Source: Flavobacterium sp. GT3R68
GTDB taxonomy: Bacteria > Bacteroidota > Bacteroidia > Flavobacteriales > Flavobacteriaceae
Direction of reading: 5' to 3'
Assembly (NCBI RefSeq): GCF_007109225.1
Contig: NZ_VJZK01000006.1
Span: forward strand, 98,250 to 162,249
DNA: 64,000 nucleotides
Shown: in pieces, positions 53,734 through 62,534 of the stretch
Layout of the letters: each line of letters starts with the position of its first letter
Position numbering within the stretch: position 1 is the stretch's first letter
Made by a program: the position numbers and the translations under genes
The notes under the pieces: generated by a model
What the model was told of the DNA's origin: nothing
Databases searched by the model: none
The model's input: the letters and a program-made list of their open reading frames with translations, nothing else

Positions 53734-54336
53734 ATGAGTCTTTTCAGAAAAATTTTTGGTTCTGGTAACGATTCCTCTGATGAGGAAAATCACAGTGAGT
53801 TTAACAATTCTGCTTTAAATTTATCATTGCCTGTTGATGAAAGATTTACTTTTAATTTTAAAAAAAATGGAGGTAAATTTTTATACTGCGAGAATTTAAA
53901 TGAGGTTAAGGAACATTTTGAAAATATTTTAGAAGAAAACGACTGGTTTGAATCGGAAGCGCTTTGTTATGAGCCTAAGCTATTCAGTATGCTGGATGAA
54001 AACAAAATCAACCACGACAAACCTGCCAACCCAAAATTTCTTTTGGCATCCTGCGAAAATCTTATCGCTGATGAAGGCTCCGTATTATTTTCGTCAAGTC
54101 AGATCAAACAGAACAAACCAAACGAGCTACCCGTTAATATCGTAATTTTGGCCACTACCAGCCAAATTCTGGAAAGTAAAAGCGACGGACTTCGAATGAT
54201 CAAAAAGAAATACGAAAAAGATTATCCTACCAATATCACTACCATAAAATATTTTGAGAAAGTAAAAGAAGAAGATTTTCTGCATTACGGAAGTTCTGCC
54301 AAAAACCTATATTTGTTGCTTCTAGAAGACCTTTAA
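53734..54336 (+). CDS. LUD-domain protein
   Basis: This 200-residue protein has the LUD (LutC/YkgG-like) fold: a late SCENLIADEGSVLFSSSQI followed by NIVILATTSQILESKSDGLRMI. LUD proteins occur with lactate-utilisation complexes, but here none is present. The next gene, cdsA, starts 1 base after the stop, so the LUD gene leads the phospholipid operon. The ligand and role are unknown. Confidence 0.78.
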   Translation: MSLFRKIFGSGNDSSDEENHSEFNNSALNLSLPVDERFTFNFKKNGGKFLYCENLNEVKEHFENILEENDWFESEALCYEPKLFSMLDENKINHDKPANPKFLLASCENLIADEGSVLFSSSQIKQNKPNELPVNIVILATTSQILESKSDGLRMIKKKYEKDYPTNITTIKYFEKVKEEDFLHYGSSAKNLYLLLLEDL

Positions 54337-54337
54337 G

Positions 54338-55150
54338 ATGAATGAAACGCTCAAAAGGTCATTATCAGGGGCTATCTATATAATTTTATTACTGGCTTCG
54401 ATTCTATATTCGACCGAAAGTTTTTTTATCCTATTTGGAATTTTCCTCCTTATTTGCGTTTTTGAATTTTGTAGCCTTGTTCACATTCCTAAAATCATTC
54501 TTTTGTTATTAGCTGCGGGCACTTACTTTATACATTATTACATTCCCTTTAGCAGAATCACCGATGTTATATTACTTGCAGTCACTCTAAGCATTTCGAT
54601 AAAAGCCATCTTTTTTTTGTTTGACGACAGCCAAACAAAAATTGATACCATTTCGAAATATATTTACCTCCTAGGATACATCATCCTTCCCATTATCATT
54701 ATTACCAAAATACCCTTCGGAATAAAAGGGTATAACCCAAAAATCATTATCGGGATATTTATATTGATCTGGACTAATGACACATTTGCCTATATTGTTG
54801 GAAAATCTATCGGAAAAAGAAAATTATTCGAAAAAATTTCACCCAAAAAAACAATTGAAGGATTTATCGGTGGTGTTTTTTTTGCAGTCATTGCCAGTTT
54901 CTTTATATCCAAATACTATATTGAAGGACAAGAACTTGCACAAAAAATATGGATTGGATTTGCTTTGATAGTAGGCATTTTCGGTACCGTTGGGGATTTA
55001 ATCGAATCCAAATTCAAGCGTATTGCCAATGTAAAAGACAGCGGAAAGATAATGCCCGGCCACGGGGGTATTCTAGATCGATTAGATAGTGTTATATTTG
55101 TGGCTCCATTTGTATTTTTATTTTATCAAATTTTATATTATGTTTCATAA
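54338..55150 (+). CDS. cdsA: Phosphatidate cytidylyltransferase
   Basis: This 270-residue membrane protein has about eight predicted helices and the CDP-alcohol-type C-terminal signature SKFKRIANVKDSGKIMPGHGGILDRLD. It makes CDP-diacylglycerol from phosphatidic acid and CTP, the precursor for phosphatidylserine and phosphatidylethanolamine. It overlaps psd by 11 bases. Confidence 0.95.
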   Translation: MNETLKRSLSGAIYIILLLASILYSTESFFILFGIFLLICVFEFCSLVHIPKIILLLLAAGTYFIHYYIPFSRITDVILLAVTLSISIKAIFFLFDDSQTKIDTISKYIYLLGYIILPIIIITKIPFGIKGYNPKIIIGIFILIWTNDTFAYIVGKSIGKRKLFEKISPKKTIEGFIGGVFFAVIASFFISKYYIEGQELAQKIWIGFALIVGIFGTVGDLIESKFKRIANVKDSGKIMPGHGGILDRLDSVIFVAPFVFLFYQILYYVS

Positions 55151-55793
55151 AGAAGGCGGAAAAATCATTTTAATAGCATCCACTTTAATGGTTGTGTTTA
55201 TTTTATTGGCTGACAAATTTATCACCATTCCATGGCTGAAAATGTCAGTGCAACTCTTAGTTTTATTCTTTTTAATTATGGTTCTGCAGTTTTTCAGAAA
55301 TCCGAAAAGAGATGTTAAAATCGACGATAACCAAATCATTGCTCCAGTTGATGGTAAAGTGGTTGTCATTGAAGAGGTGTATGAAGGTGAATATTTCAAA
55401 GACAAACGTCTGCAGGTGTCCATATTCATGTCGCCAATAAATGTGCATGTTACACGTTATCCTATGAATGGAAAAGTGAAATTCAGCAAATACCATCCCG
55501 GAAAATTCCTTGTAGCGTGGCATCCAAAAGCAAGTGAAGAAAACGAAAGAACAACGGTAGTTATCGAGAATCCTGTTTTTGGAGAGATTCTTTACCGTCA
55601 GATAGCAGGTGCTTTGGCCAGACGAATCGTTAATTATGCGAAAGAAGGCATGCAGGTTGTTCAGGGTACGGATGCCGGTTTTATCAAATTCGGTTCCCGA
55701 GTTGATATTTTTTTACCTTTAGGCACACAAGTTAACGTGAAGCTGAACGAAAAAGCAGTTGGGGGAAAAACAATTATTGCAATTAAATCTTAA
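55140..55793 (+). CDS. psd: Phosphatidylserine decarboxylase
   Basis: The start at 55140 (MFHKEGGKIILIASTLM) gives 217 residues; the frame from 55089 lies inside cdsA and is rejected. It has a hydrophobic N-terminus with two membrane segments (about 8-24 and 30-46), IIAPVDGKVVVIEE, SPINVHVTRYP and the autocleavage site Gly-Ser in KFGSRVDIFLP, where the Ser becomes the pyruvoyl group. This is the short Psd form. It makes phosphatidylethanolamine. It overlaps the next gene by 1 base (TAATG). Confidence 0.95.
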   Translation: MFHKEGGKIILIASTLMVVFILLADKFITIPWLKMSVQLLVLFFLIMVLQFFRNPKRDVKIDDNQIIAPVDGKVVVIEEVYEGEYFKDKRLQVSIFMSPINVHVTRYPMNGKVKFSKYHPGKFLVAWHPKASEENERTTVVIENPVFGEILYRQIAGALARRIVNYAKEGMQVVQGTDAGFIKFGSRVDIFLPLGTQVNVKLNEKAVGGKTIIAIKS

Positions 55794-56062
55794 TGACAGA
55801 AAAGGATTTAGATATTCGGTTCCAAAAAGCGGTAGATATAGCGTCTGCCATACCTCAGGCGTCACTTCCGCAGGATGTCCAGCTGAGACTATATGCCTAT
55901 TACAAACAGGCTACTTTTGGAACATTAAATCCGAGTCATATTTCCAATTTTGATTTAAGAAACGCATTCAAAACCAATGCCTGGATGCAAATCAGTCACC
56001 TGACACCAGATGAAGCTAAAGAATTATACATTGAAACAATTATTGCCTTACAAAAAAAATAA
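55793..56062 (+). CDS. Acyl-CoA-binding protein
   Basis: This 89-residue protein has the four-helix ACBP pattern: an early FQKAVDIAS, then LQLRLYAYYKQATFG-type QLRLYAYYKQATFG with the ligand-contacting YKQAT, KTNAWMQISHLTPDEAKELYI near the end. ACBPs bind long-chain acyl-CoA. It sits after cdsA and psd, which suits a role in lipid synthesis. The protein is common in eukaryotes but occurs in few bacterial groups, including Bacteroidota. Confidence 0.88.
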   Translation: MTEKDLDIRFQKAVDIASAIPQASLPQDVQLRLYAYYKQATFGTLNPSHISNFDLRNAFKTNAWMQISHLTPDEAKELYIETIIALQKK

Positions 56063-56069
56063 CGTGATC

Positions 56070-56840
56070 ATGAAAAAAACATTTGGATTATTCTTGTGTT
56101 TTTCAGTTCTTTTGATATCACAATCCTGTAACAAAAAAAAACTTACTGAAGTCGTCGAAGTCCCACTTCCTACAGCACAGGAAAAAATTACCATTGGTAA
56201 TCCTGAAGATGTAAAAGCGGATCCAGGATCGTTTAAAATGATTGCGCTCCCGTATTCCTATGATGCGTTAGCGCCGAGTATTGATTCCCGAACTTTGGAA
56301 ACCCATTATTCCAAACATTACCTGACATATACTAACAATCTTAATAAAGCTATTGCAGGAACCGAGTTAGAACGATTGAGCATTGAAGATATCCTTTCAC
56401 AGGCAGCGGTCGACAGCACCGATATTCGCAATAATGCCGGAGGATACTACAACCATAACTTGTATTGGGAATGTCTCGGCCCCAAGGCAGGCGGTCAGCC
56501 TAAAGATACTTTGGCAGCAGCTATTACCGCAGATTTTGATTCTTTTGAAAATTTTAAAACCCAATTTACAGCCGCAGCTACCAAGCAATTTGGTTCCGGT
56601 TGGGCATGGCTGATAGTGGACAAAACCGGCAAGCTTCAGGTTACAAATACACCTAATCAAGACAATCCGCTAATGCCAAAAGCTTTGATTCCCGGAACAC
56701 CAATATTGGCATTGGATGTTTGGGAACACGCCTATTATCTGGATTATCAATACCGTCGGAAAAATTATATTGATGCTTTTTTCAATATCATCAATTGGGA
56801 TGTAGTCCAGAAGAAATATGAGGAGGCCCTGAAAAAATAA
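56070..56840 (+). CDS. Lipoprotein Fe/Mn superoxide dismutase
   Basis: The start at 56070 (MKKTFGLFLCFSVLLISQSC) gives 256 residues, with a lipobox-like Cys20 that would carry lipid. The dismutase part begins about residue 55: LPYSYDALAPSIDSRTLETHYSKHYLTY, then a helix with GGYYNHNLYWECLGP, GSGWAWLIVD and DVWEHAYYLDYQYRRKNYIDAFFNIINW, giving the His-His-Asp-His metal ligands. Most Fe/Mn dismutases are cytoplasmic and about 200 residues; this one has an extra N-terminal export part, so it would act outside the cytoplasm. It starts 7 bases after the ACBP gene. Confidence 0.9.
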   Translation: MKKTFGLFLCFSVLLISQSCNKKKLTEVVEVPLPTAQEKITIGNPEDVKADPGSFKMIALPYSYDALAPSIDSRTLETHYSKHYLTYTNNLNKAIAGTELERLSIEDILSQAAVDSTDIRNNAGGYYNHNLYWECLGPKAGGQPKDTLAAAITADFDSFENFKTQFTAAATKQFGSGWAWLIVDKTGKLQVTNTPNQDNPLMPKALIPGTPILALDVWEHAYYLDYQYRRKNYIDAFFNIINWDVVQKKYEEALKK

Positions 56841-56855
56841 ATCTAAAGAGTATAT

Positions 56856-57530
56856 TTATTCTTTTACAATAATCATTGTCGCCCTGAATCCTGTGGCGAG
56901 ATTCCACTGGTTTGCGCAAATTGGAATTTCCTTATCATCATAAGCCTGAAATTCAGCGGTATTAGGACCTAAAAGTCCTTGATTTATTGCTTCAAATTCG
57001 ATTTTATTAAAACCTTTCGTTAAGGGAATATCGAATTCCTGTGATGCGTCGTCGAGCGAAATTCGGGTAACCACAAGAACATCATTAACATAAAGGCGAA
57101 CTTCATCGCCATCTATTAACCCGTAATCCCTACAGAAAACCTTAATAAAAGCAGATTTGGTTTTATAATCACCCAGATATTGATTTTTTCTATAAATGGT
57201 TTGTACTTCTTCACCGTCCCTTTTATTTAGTTTTTGCACGATGATATCTCCCGGATTTTTAAATTCCTCTTTTTGTATCATGGGACTCCTGGTGGGTAAT
57301 TCTCCAATTTTCTTCATGCTACTTGGAAAAAGATCCAATCTAATTGGTAATCTTTTCAACGCTGGAAAATCGATGGGCGGGACGTTAAACTTGGAAAGAG
57401 CCCCAGAAGCTCCCGTTTTTAGATTACTTTCAAAATGGGGTATTGCCAATGTTTTACTACCAAATTCACGTTGCGCGAATCCTGGTAACGTCATACTAAC
57501 AATCATCAATAACATGAGAAAAAGTTTCAT
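56856..57530 (-). CDS. Secreted protein of unknown function
   Basis: This 224-residue protein has a signal peptide (about 1-19, ending LPGFAQ). It shows no motif that I recognise. The C-terminal part (about 118-215) looks like an all-beta domain with alternating hydrophobic strands (DEVRLYVNDVLVVTRISLDDASQEFDIPLTKGFNKIEFEAINQG) and one Cys pair (residues about 134 and 206). The fold suggests a carbohydrate- or peptide-binding sandwich, which is only inference. It converges on the dismutase gene with no obvious hairpin between. Confidence 0.7.
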   Translation of the reverse strand: MKLFLMLLMIVSMTLPGFAQREFGSKTLAIPHFESNLKTGASGALSKFNVPPIDFPALKRLPIRLDLFPSSMKKIGELPTRSPMIQKEEFKNPGDIIVQKLNKRDGEEVQTIYRKNQYLGDYKTKSAFIKVFCRDYGLIDGDEVRLYVNDVLVVTRISLDDASQEFDIPLTKGFNKIEFEAINQGLLGPNTAEFQAYDDKEIPICANQWNLATGFRATMIIVKE

Positions 57531-57625
57531 AATCTTGATTAGGCAGACCCCAATTTATAATTTCGGTTAAAAATAGAAAAAAGGAAGATTGAAATACAAT
57601 AATTAACTCAAAATTAAATTAATAA

Positions 57626-57652
57626 AAAATGTCCCAATAAATGGGACATTTT
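57626..57652 (-). terminator. Terminator of valS
   Basis: AAAATGTCCC (57626-57635) pairs with GGGACATTTT (57643-57652), 20 bases after the valS stop. Confidence 0.75.
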
Positions 57653-57671
57653 AATTCTAAAGTATAAACTC

Positions 57672-60305
57672 CTAGATTAGGCTTGCTAAGCTTTGCTCAA
57701 TCGTTGCTATTTTGGCTAAAGCGTCGGCTTCTTTTTGTTTTTCATTATTCAGAACTTTTTCCGGGGCACCGGCAACAAATTTTTCGTTTGAAAGCTTTGA
57801 CTGTACCGATTTCAGGAAACCTTGCGTGTATTTTAATTCTTCGGTCAGTTTTGAAATCTCTTCTTCAATATTGATAGAACCCATTATCGGAATAAAATAT
57901 TCATTTGATTTTACGCGGAAAGACAAAGCACCATCCACTTTTTCTGATACATATTCCAATGCCGTAATATTCCCTAATTTGGTTACAACCGAATCAAAAT
58001 ATATTGAAATTTTATCATGGTTTATAACTTTCAGTTCGATTGGGTCCTTGAAGGGGATATTCTTGTCCTTTCTGATGGTCCTGATACCTGAAATCACCTC
58101 CATAGTGTTTTCGAAATCCGCAATCAGGTTCGCATTGAATGGTTTCAATACCGGCCATTCAGAAACAATTAGGGCTTCTTCAGTTGTTCTTTCTGTTATA
58201 TAATGCCAGATTTCTTCCGTAAGGAAAGGCATGAACGGATGCAATAATTTCAGGTTGTTTTCGAGCATCTCAATTGCCTTGTTGAACGTCGCTTTGTCAA
58301 TTGGAGCCTGGTATGCCGGTTTTATCATTTCCAGGAACCAGGAACAGAAATCGTCCCATACCAATTTGTAAATACCCATCAGGGCATCTGAAATACGGTA
58401 TTTTTCGAAGTTGTCTTCAATTTCAACTAAAGTCTGCTGTAATTTGGCTTCGTACCATTCGATAGCTACTTTGGAAGAACCCGGCTGTGGAATTGTATCG
58501 CTTACTTCCCACCCTTTTATCAATCGGAAGGCGTTCCATATTTTATTAGTAAAGGCTTTTCCTTGATTACAAAGTTCCTCGTCGAACATGATGTCGTTTC
58601 CGGCAGAAGCGCTTAACAACAATCCAACACGAACACCATCAGCCCCGAATTTTTCAATTAAGTCCAATGGATCAGGTGAATTACCTAATGATTTTGACAT
58701 CTTGCGCCTTTGCTTGTCGCGAACCAATCCCGTTAAATACACATTCGTAAAAGGTTTTTTACCGGTGTATTCGTATCCTGCAATAATCATTCTGGCTACC
58801 CAGAAAAATAAAATATCCGGACCTGTTACCAAGTCGTTCGTTGGATAATAATATTTGAAATCTTCATTTTCAGGTTCCATGATTCCTCCGAAAACAGCCA
58901 TTGGCCATAACCACGATGAAAACCAGGTATCCAATGCATCTTTATCCTGTGTCAGGTCATCGATTGTCAATTGTGGGTTATTGGTTCTGGTTTTTGCCAA
59001 TTCCAAGGCTTCCTCTTTCGATTCGGCTACCACATAATCTTCTTTTCCATCGCCAAAATAATAAGCCGGAATTTGTTGTCCCCACCATAATTGACGGGAA
59101 ATATTCCAATCGCGGATATTTTCCAGCCAATGTCTGTAGGTATTTTCGAATTTTTTGGGATACAGTTTAATTTCGTCATCTTCCAAAACCGATTTGATGG
59201 CCGGTTTTACCAAATCCTCCATTTTCAGGAACCATTGGTCCGATAAGCGAGGTTCGATTACGGCTTTCGTTCTTTCGGAAGTTCCTACTTTGTTTAAATG
59301 GGTTTCGGTTTTTGCCAAAGCGCCGCTGGCTTCCAGCTCTCTTGAAATTTCTTCGCGAACTACAAAACGATCTTTTCCTTCATAGTGCAATCCAAAACTG
59401 TTGAGCGTAGCATCTTCATTGAAGATATCGACGATTTCAAGATTGTGTTTTTCACCCAATGCCTTGTCATTCATGTCGTGTGCCGGCGTCACTTTTAAAC
59501 ATCCGGTTCCGAACTCAATATCTACGTACTCATCTTCGATGATAGGGATTACCCTTCCGCAGATAGGAACGATGGCTTTTTTTCCTTTCAGATGCGCAAA
59601 ACGTTCGTCATTTGGATTGATACAGATAGCAGTATCCCCAAAAATAGTTTCCGGGCGTGTTGTGGCAATCGTCAGGAAATCTTCACTACCTTCGATTTTA
59701 TATTTTAGGAAATAGAGTTTTCCCTGTTGTTCCTCGTAAATAACTTCCTCATCAGATAAGGTCGTTTTAGCTTCCGGATCCCAGTTAACCATTCGGAAAC
59801 CTCGATAAATCAATCCTTTTTGATGCAAATCAACAAACGAACGGATTACTGAAGCTGACATATCCGGATCCATCGTGAACTTCGTTCTTTCCCAATCGCA
59901 GGACGCACCTAGTTTTTTTAGCTGATCCAAAATAACACCTCCGTATTTATCGGTCCATTCCCAGGCATGAGCCAGGAATTCATCACGCGTCAGGTCATTT
60001 TTGTTGATTCCTTCCGCTTTCAGTTTCGCAACGACTTTAGCTTCGGTGGCAATGGATGCATGATCCGTTCCTGGAACCCAACAGGCGTTAAAGCCTTTCA
60101 ATCGGGCGCGGCGAATTAGAACATCCTGAATCGTATTGTTCAGCATGTGTCCCATATGAAGTACCCCGGTCACGTTTGGCGGCGGAATTACAATAGTGTA
60201 TGGTGTACGATGATCCGGTGTGGAGTGAAAATAATTATTTTTCATCCAGTAATCATACCATTTGTCTTCTATGGTCTTGGCGTCGAATTGCGATGGAATT
60301 GTCAT
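57672..60305 (-). CDS. valS: Valyl-tRNA synthetase
   Basis: This 877-residue class I synthetase has HMGH in LHMGHMLNN (the HIGH motif), the editing domain (about 200-350, ATTRPETIFGDTAI), and KMSKSLGNSPD. A tRNA-binding coiled coil of about 65 residues ends the protein (EEEISKLTEELKYTQGFLKSVQSKL). It charges tRNA-Val and corrects mischarged threonine. It is monocistronic with a possible distant promoter. Confidence 0.96.
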   Translation of the reverse strand: MTIPSQFDAKTIEDKWYDYWMKNNYFHSTPDHRTPYTIVIPPPNVTGVLHMGHMLNNTIQDVLIRRARLKGFNACWVPGTDHASIATEAKVVAKLKAEGINKNDLTRDEFLAHAWEWTDKYGGVILDQLKKLGASCDWERTKFTMDPDMSASVIRSFVDLHQKGLIYRGFRMVNWDPEAKTTLSDEEVIYEEQQGKLYFLKYKIEGSEDFLTIATTRPETIFGDTAICINPNDERFAHLKGKKAIVPICGRVIPIIEDEYVDIEFGTGCLKVTPAHDMNDKALGEKHNLEIVDIFNEDATLNSFGLHYEGKDRFVVREEISRELEASGALAKTETHLNKVGTSERTKAVIEPRLSDQWFLKMEDLVKPAIKSVLEDDEIKLYPKKFENTYRHWLENIRDWNISRQLWWGQQIPAYYFGDGKEDYVVAESKEEALELAKTRTNNPQLTIDDLTQDKDALDTWFSSWLWPMAVFGGIMEPENEDFKYYYPTNDLVTGPDILFFWVARMIIAGYEYTGKKPFTNVYLTGLVRDKQRRKMSKSLGNSPDPLDLIEKFGADGVRVGLLLSASAGNDIMFDEELCNQGKAFTNKIWNAFRLIKGWEVSDTIPQPGSSKVAIEWYEAKLQQTLVEIEDNFEKYRISDALMGIYKLVWDDFCSWFLEMIKPAYQAPIDKATFNKAIEMLENNLKLLHPFMPFLTEEIWHYITERTTEEALIVSEWPVLKPFNANLIADFENTMEVISGIRTIRKDKNIPFKDPIELKVINHDKISIYFDSVVTKLGNITALEYVSEKVDGALSFRVKSNEYFIPIMGSINIEEEISKLTEELKYTQGFLKSVQSKLSNEKFVAGAPEKVLNNEKQKEADALAKIATIEQSLASLI

Positions 60306-60377
60306 TTTAGTATTGATTCGTTATTGCGTTGATTCTGTATTTGATTTATTATTGTAAACAATCAAATGATTTATTAC

Positions 60378-60440
60378 TAGCCCTGATGGCAGTGGAAATC
60401 CCGCGCCTTTTCGCGCGGATTGCAACGTACAGCAGGAAAA
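60378..60440. repeat. Dispersed hairpin repeat, copy C (before valS)
   Basis: Read on the minus strand the element aligns with copy B: CCTGCTGTACGTTGCAATCC, a stem, then GGGATTTCCACTGCCATCAGGGCTA (stem and flanks 60378-60440). The stem pairs CCGCGC (60401-60406) with GCGCGG (60413-60418), plus three A/T pairs, and again leaves one extra base at the same place. It lies in the probable valS leader. Confidence 0.72.
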
Positions 60441-60516
60441 TGATTTATTAAAAAGGCTCAAAATAATTGCTCCAAAACTAAACAATTGAATTTTGGTACG
60501 CTATTTGTATTTGTTA

Positions 60517-60524
60517 CAAAAGTA
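60517..60524 (-). promoter_or_regulatory. Possible -7 promoter element of valS
   Basis: On the minus strand this is TACTTTTG, fitting TAnnTTTG, about 210 bases before valS. A long leader that carries the hairpin repeat would follow. Confidence 0.3.
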
Positions 60525-60615
60525 AATAATAATGTACAGTATAAAAAGCGAATTAAATATTTGTACATTAATTAAAACAAAACTAAATTTACATAACCAA
60601 ACTAAAAGTTAAAAG

Positions 60616-61050
60616 ATGAAAAGAATATTATTGTTATTAGCATTTATCGCTGTAAGTTTTTCAGCATTTGCTCAATCTGGTGCGAAAATCGAATTTTTGG
60701 CCAAAGATAATACGATCGATTACGGAACGGTAACGAAAGAGGAAGATAAAGGAGTCCGTGTTTTTCAATTTAAAAACACCGGTGATGCGCCTTTGATTAT
60801 CACGAATGTACAATCGACCTGCGGGTGTACTGTTCCGACTAAACCAACGGAACCGATCATGCCTGGAAAAATGGGAGAAATCAGTGTGAAATACAACATG
60901 AATCTCGGCCCAATCAGAAAAACAATCACAGTGGAATCCAATGCGGTTAATTATCCGGAAGGCAGGGTTCCCTTGAAAATAAAAGGAGAGGTAGTTGTGA
61001 AAGAGGAAGTCAACTTGCTCGCCAAGAAAAAAGCATTACCAAATCAATAA
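60616..61050 (+). CDS. DUF1573 periplasmic or surface protein
   Basis: This 144-residue protein has a signal peptide (about 1-19, ending SAFAQ) and one DUF1573 domain: DYGTVTKEEDKGVRVFQFKNTGDAPLIITNVQSTCGCTVPTKPTEPIMPGKMGEISVKYN. It includes the characteristic TCGCT. The fold is Ig-like. The function is unknown. A strong terminator follows. Confidence 0.88.
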   Translation: MKRILLLLAFIAVSFSAFAQSGAKIEFLAKDNTIDYGTVTKEEDKGVRVFQFKNTGDAPLIITNVQSTCGCTVPTKPTEPIMPGKMGEISVKYNMNLGPIRKTITVESNAVNYPEGRVPLKIKGEVVVKEEVNLLAKKKALPNQ

Positions 61051-61051
61051 T

Positions 61052-61085
61052 AAAAAAAAGCGCTTCGATTGAAGCGCTTTTTTTT
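61052..61085. terminator. Bidirectional terminator between DUF1573 and the aspartyl protease
   Basis: A perfect 15-bp stem (61052-61066 with 61071-61085) has a GATT loop; its end includes the stop codon of the convergent gene. Confidence 0.85.
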
Positions 61086-62409
61086 ATAACATACTTTTCA
61101 GCTGGAATTTAAACTTCATAAGAACGTTATTTCGCTCCACTTCCATTTCTATAGTTTTTCCATCTTCTGATTTTAAAAGGGCAGTAATTTGTTCCAAGGA
61201 GTATTTATAGCTCGGTGACTTGTTGATGGAAATCACGACATCGCCTTTTTTCAATCCGCTTAAATCGGCGGGTGAATCCTTTCTGACATTGGAAATGGAG
61301 TAAATCGGTTTCAGGCTAAATTTATATTTAAAATCATTTTTAATTCTTTCCCCGCTGGAATCAAATTCAATTCCTTTGGGCGCGGTTTGCAATTGCACTG
61401 TTTCCTGAACCCATTGCAATCCCTGATGCTGTATCTCTACCCCGCTCATATTATAATTAAAGGGAGCATCGAAATTTCGTCCTCTTTTTAAATATAGGCT
61501 GCTGTTTTTATAGTCGAAAATAACGGAGAATCTTTTAAATATTTCCCCGCCAATGGATCCTGCCCTGTCCTTGACAAAAACGACATTCCCCAAGGAAGAA
61601 GTGTTTGGAAAAGCTACAATCGGATTCTCAAATCGGAATTGGTCGATGGCGAAATTGGCAACACGTGCTCTTTTTCCGTAGATATCACCATTGAAACCTC
61701 TTCCAAGAAAATCATTGAAATTTTTAGCTGGAACACCAATTTTATTCGCCCGGTTTTCAAATAACCAGATGGCATCGCTGTTTCCGGAATCCAGCAATAA
61801 TTTTACCGGAACCGTTTTCTTAATAATGTCCACTGAAGCAAACAGATAGGGTTTGTTATTTTCGATGCTGATCGGATAGGAAGTGTATTTATTTTTAATT
61901 CGTTTACTGACTTTTTTATTTTCCTTGTAGACGAATACTTTTTTGCGGTCGTAATCGATTTCGACAAGGTTATTCTTAAAAAAATGGTATCCAATTATGC
62001 CGTTTACCGGGATTCCTACATGCGAAGAAAAATTAAAATCCTGATCCAGAACAATGAATAATTCATGATCAGCATCTAACATATGAGGAAGTTCAAGCTT
62101 ATTATGTGATGACTTTAGGCCTTCAATTGCATCCTCGTCGCCCAATCCTTTTAGTTTAATTTTTTCGACATTAAAAAAACGGACTTCATCTTTATCTTCT
62201 AGACTAAATAAAATGGTTTCATCGACACCGGTATCCAGCAGGAAGTTCAGTTCCACGCCATTTACTTTGATTGGTATAAAAATCAAATTGTTAATCAATT
62301 GAAAAGGGATAACTACTTTATTCTTATTGGATTGAAATTGGAATCCGTCCTGAGCAAATAGAGGAATACTGATAAAACAGATTAAAATTAGAACAAACGC
62401 CTTCTTCAT
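61084..62409 (-). CDS. Secreted aspartyl protease with C-terminal PDZ domain
   Basis: This 441-residue protein has a signal peptide (about 1-19). Two retropepsin-like halves follow, each with a catalytic-type triad: FLLDTGVDETILF (about 57-69) and LLLDSGNSDAIWLF (about 203-216). A PDZ domain lies at the C-terminus (about 365-440) with VRKDSPADLSGLKKGDVVISINK. The architecture is a common Bacteroidota type of exported protease. The substrate is unknown. Confidence 0.85.
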   Translation of the reverse strand: MKKAFVLILICFISIPLFAQDGFQFQSNKNKVVIPFQLINNLIFIPIKVNGVELNFLLDTGVDETILFSLEDKDEVRFFNVEKIKLKGLGDEDAIEGLKSSHNKLELPHMLDADHELFIVLDQDFNFSSHVGIPVNGIIGYHFFKNNLVEIDYDRKKVFVYKENKKVSKRIKNKYTSYPISIENNKPYLFASVDIIKKTVPVKLLLDSGNSDAIWLFENRANKIGVPAKNFNDFLGRGFNGDIYGKRARVANFAIDQFRFENPIVAFPNTSSLGNVVFVKDRAGSIGGEIFKRFSVIFDYKNSSLYLKRGRNFDAPFNYNMSGVEIQHQGLQWVQETVQLQTAPKGIEFDSSGERIKNDFKYKFSLKPIYSISNVRKDSPADLSGLKKGDVVISINKSPSYKYSLEQITALLKSEDGKTIEMEVERNNVLMKFKFQLKSML

Positions 62410-62534
62410 GGAAAATCATTTTTATAAAGTTACAATAAATACTACAAATAAAAATGATTTAACGATATCCGCTACTATAGATTGTCACTTTTTTGAAAAA
62501 AAAATCGCAAATTTGCATTTCAAAATAATCACAC

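Larger units (their letters stand above)
60306..60615. other. Intergenic region before valS and the DUF1573 gene
   Basis: These 310 bases hold copy C of the hairpin repeat and a TACTTTTG promoter-like element (60517-60524, minus strand) that could serve valS. I see no gene and no clear promoter for the DUF1573 gene. Confidence 0.5.
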
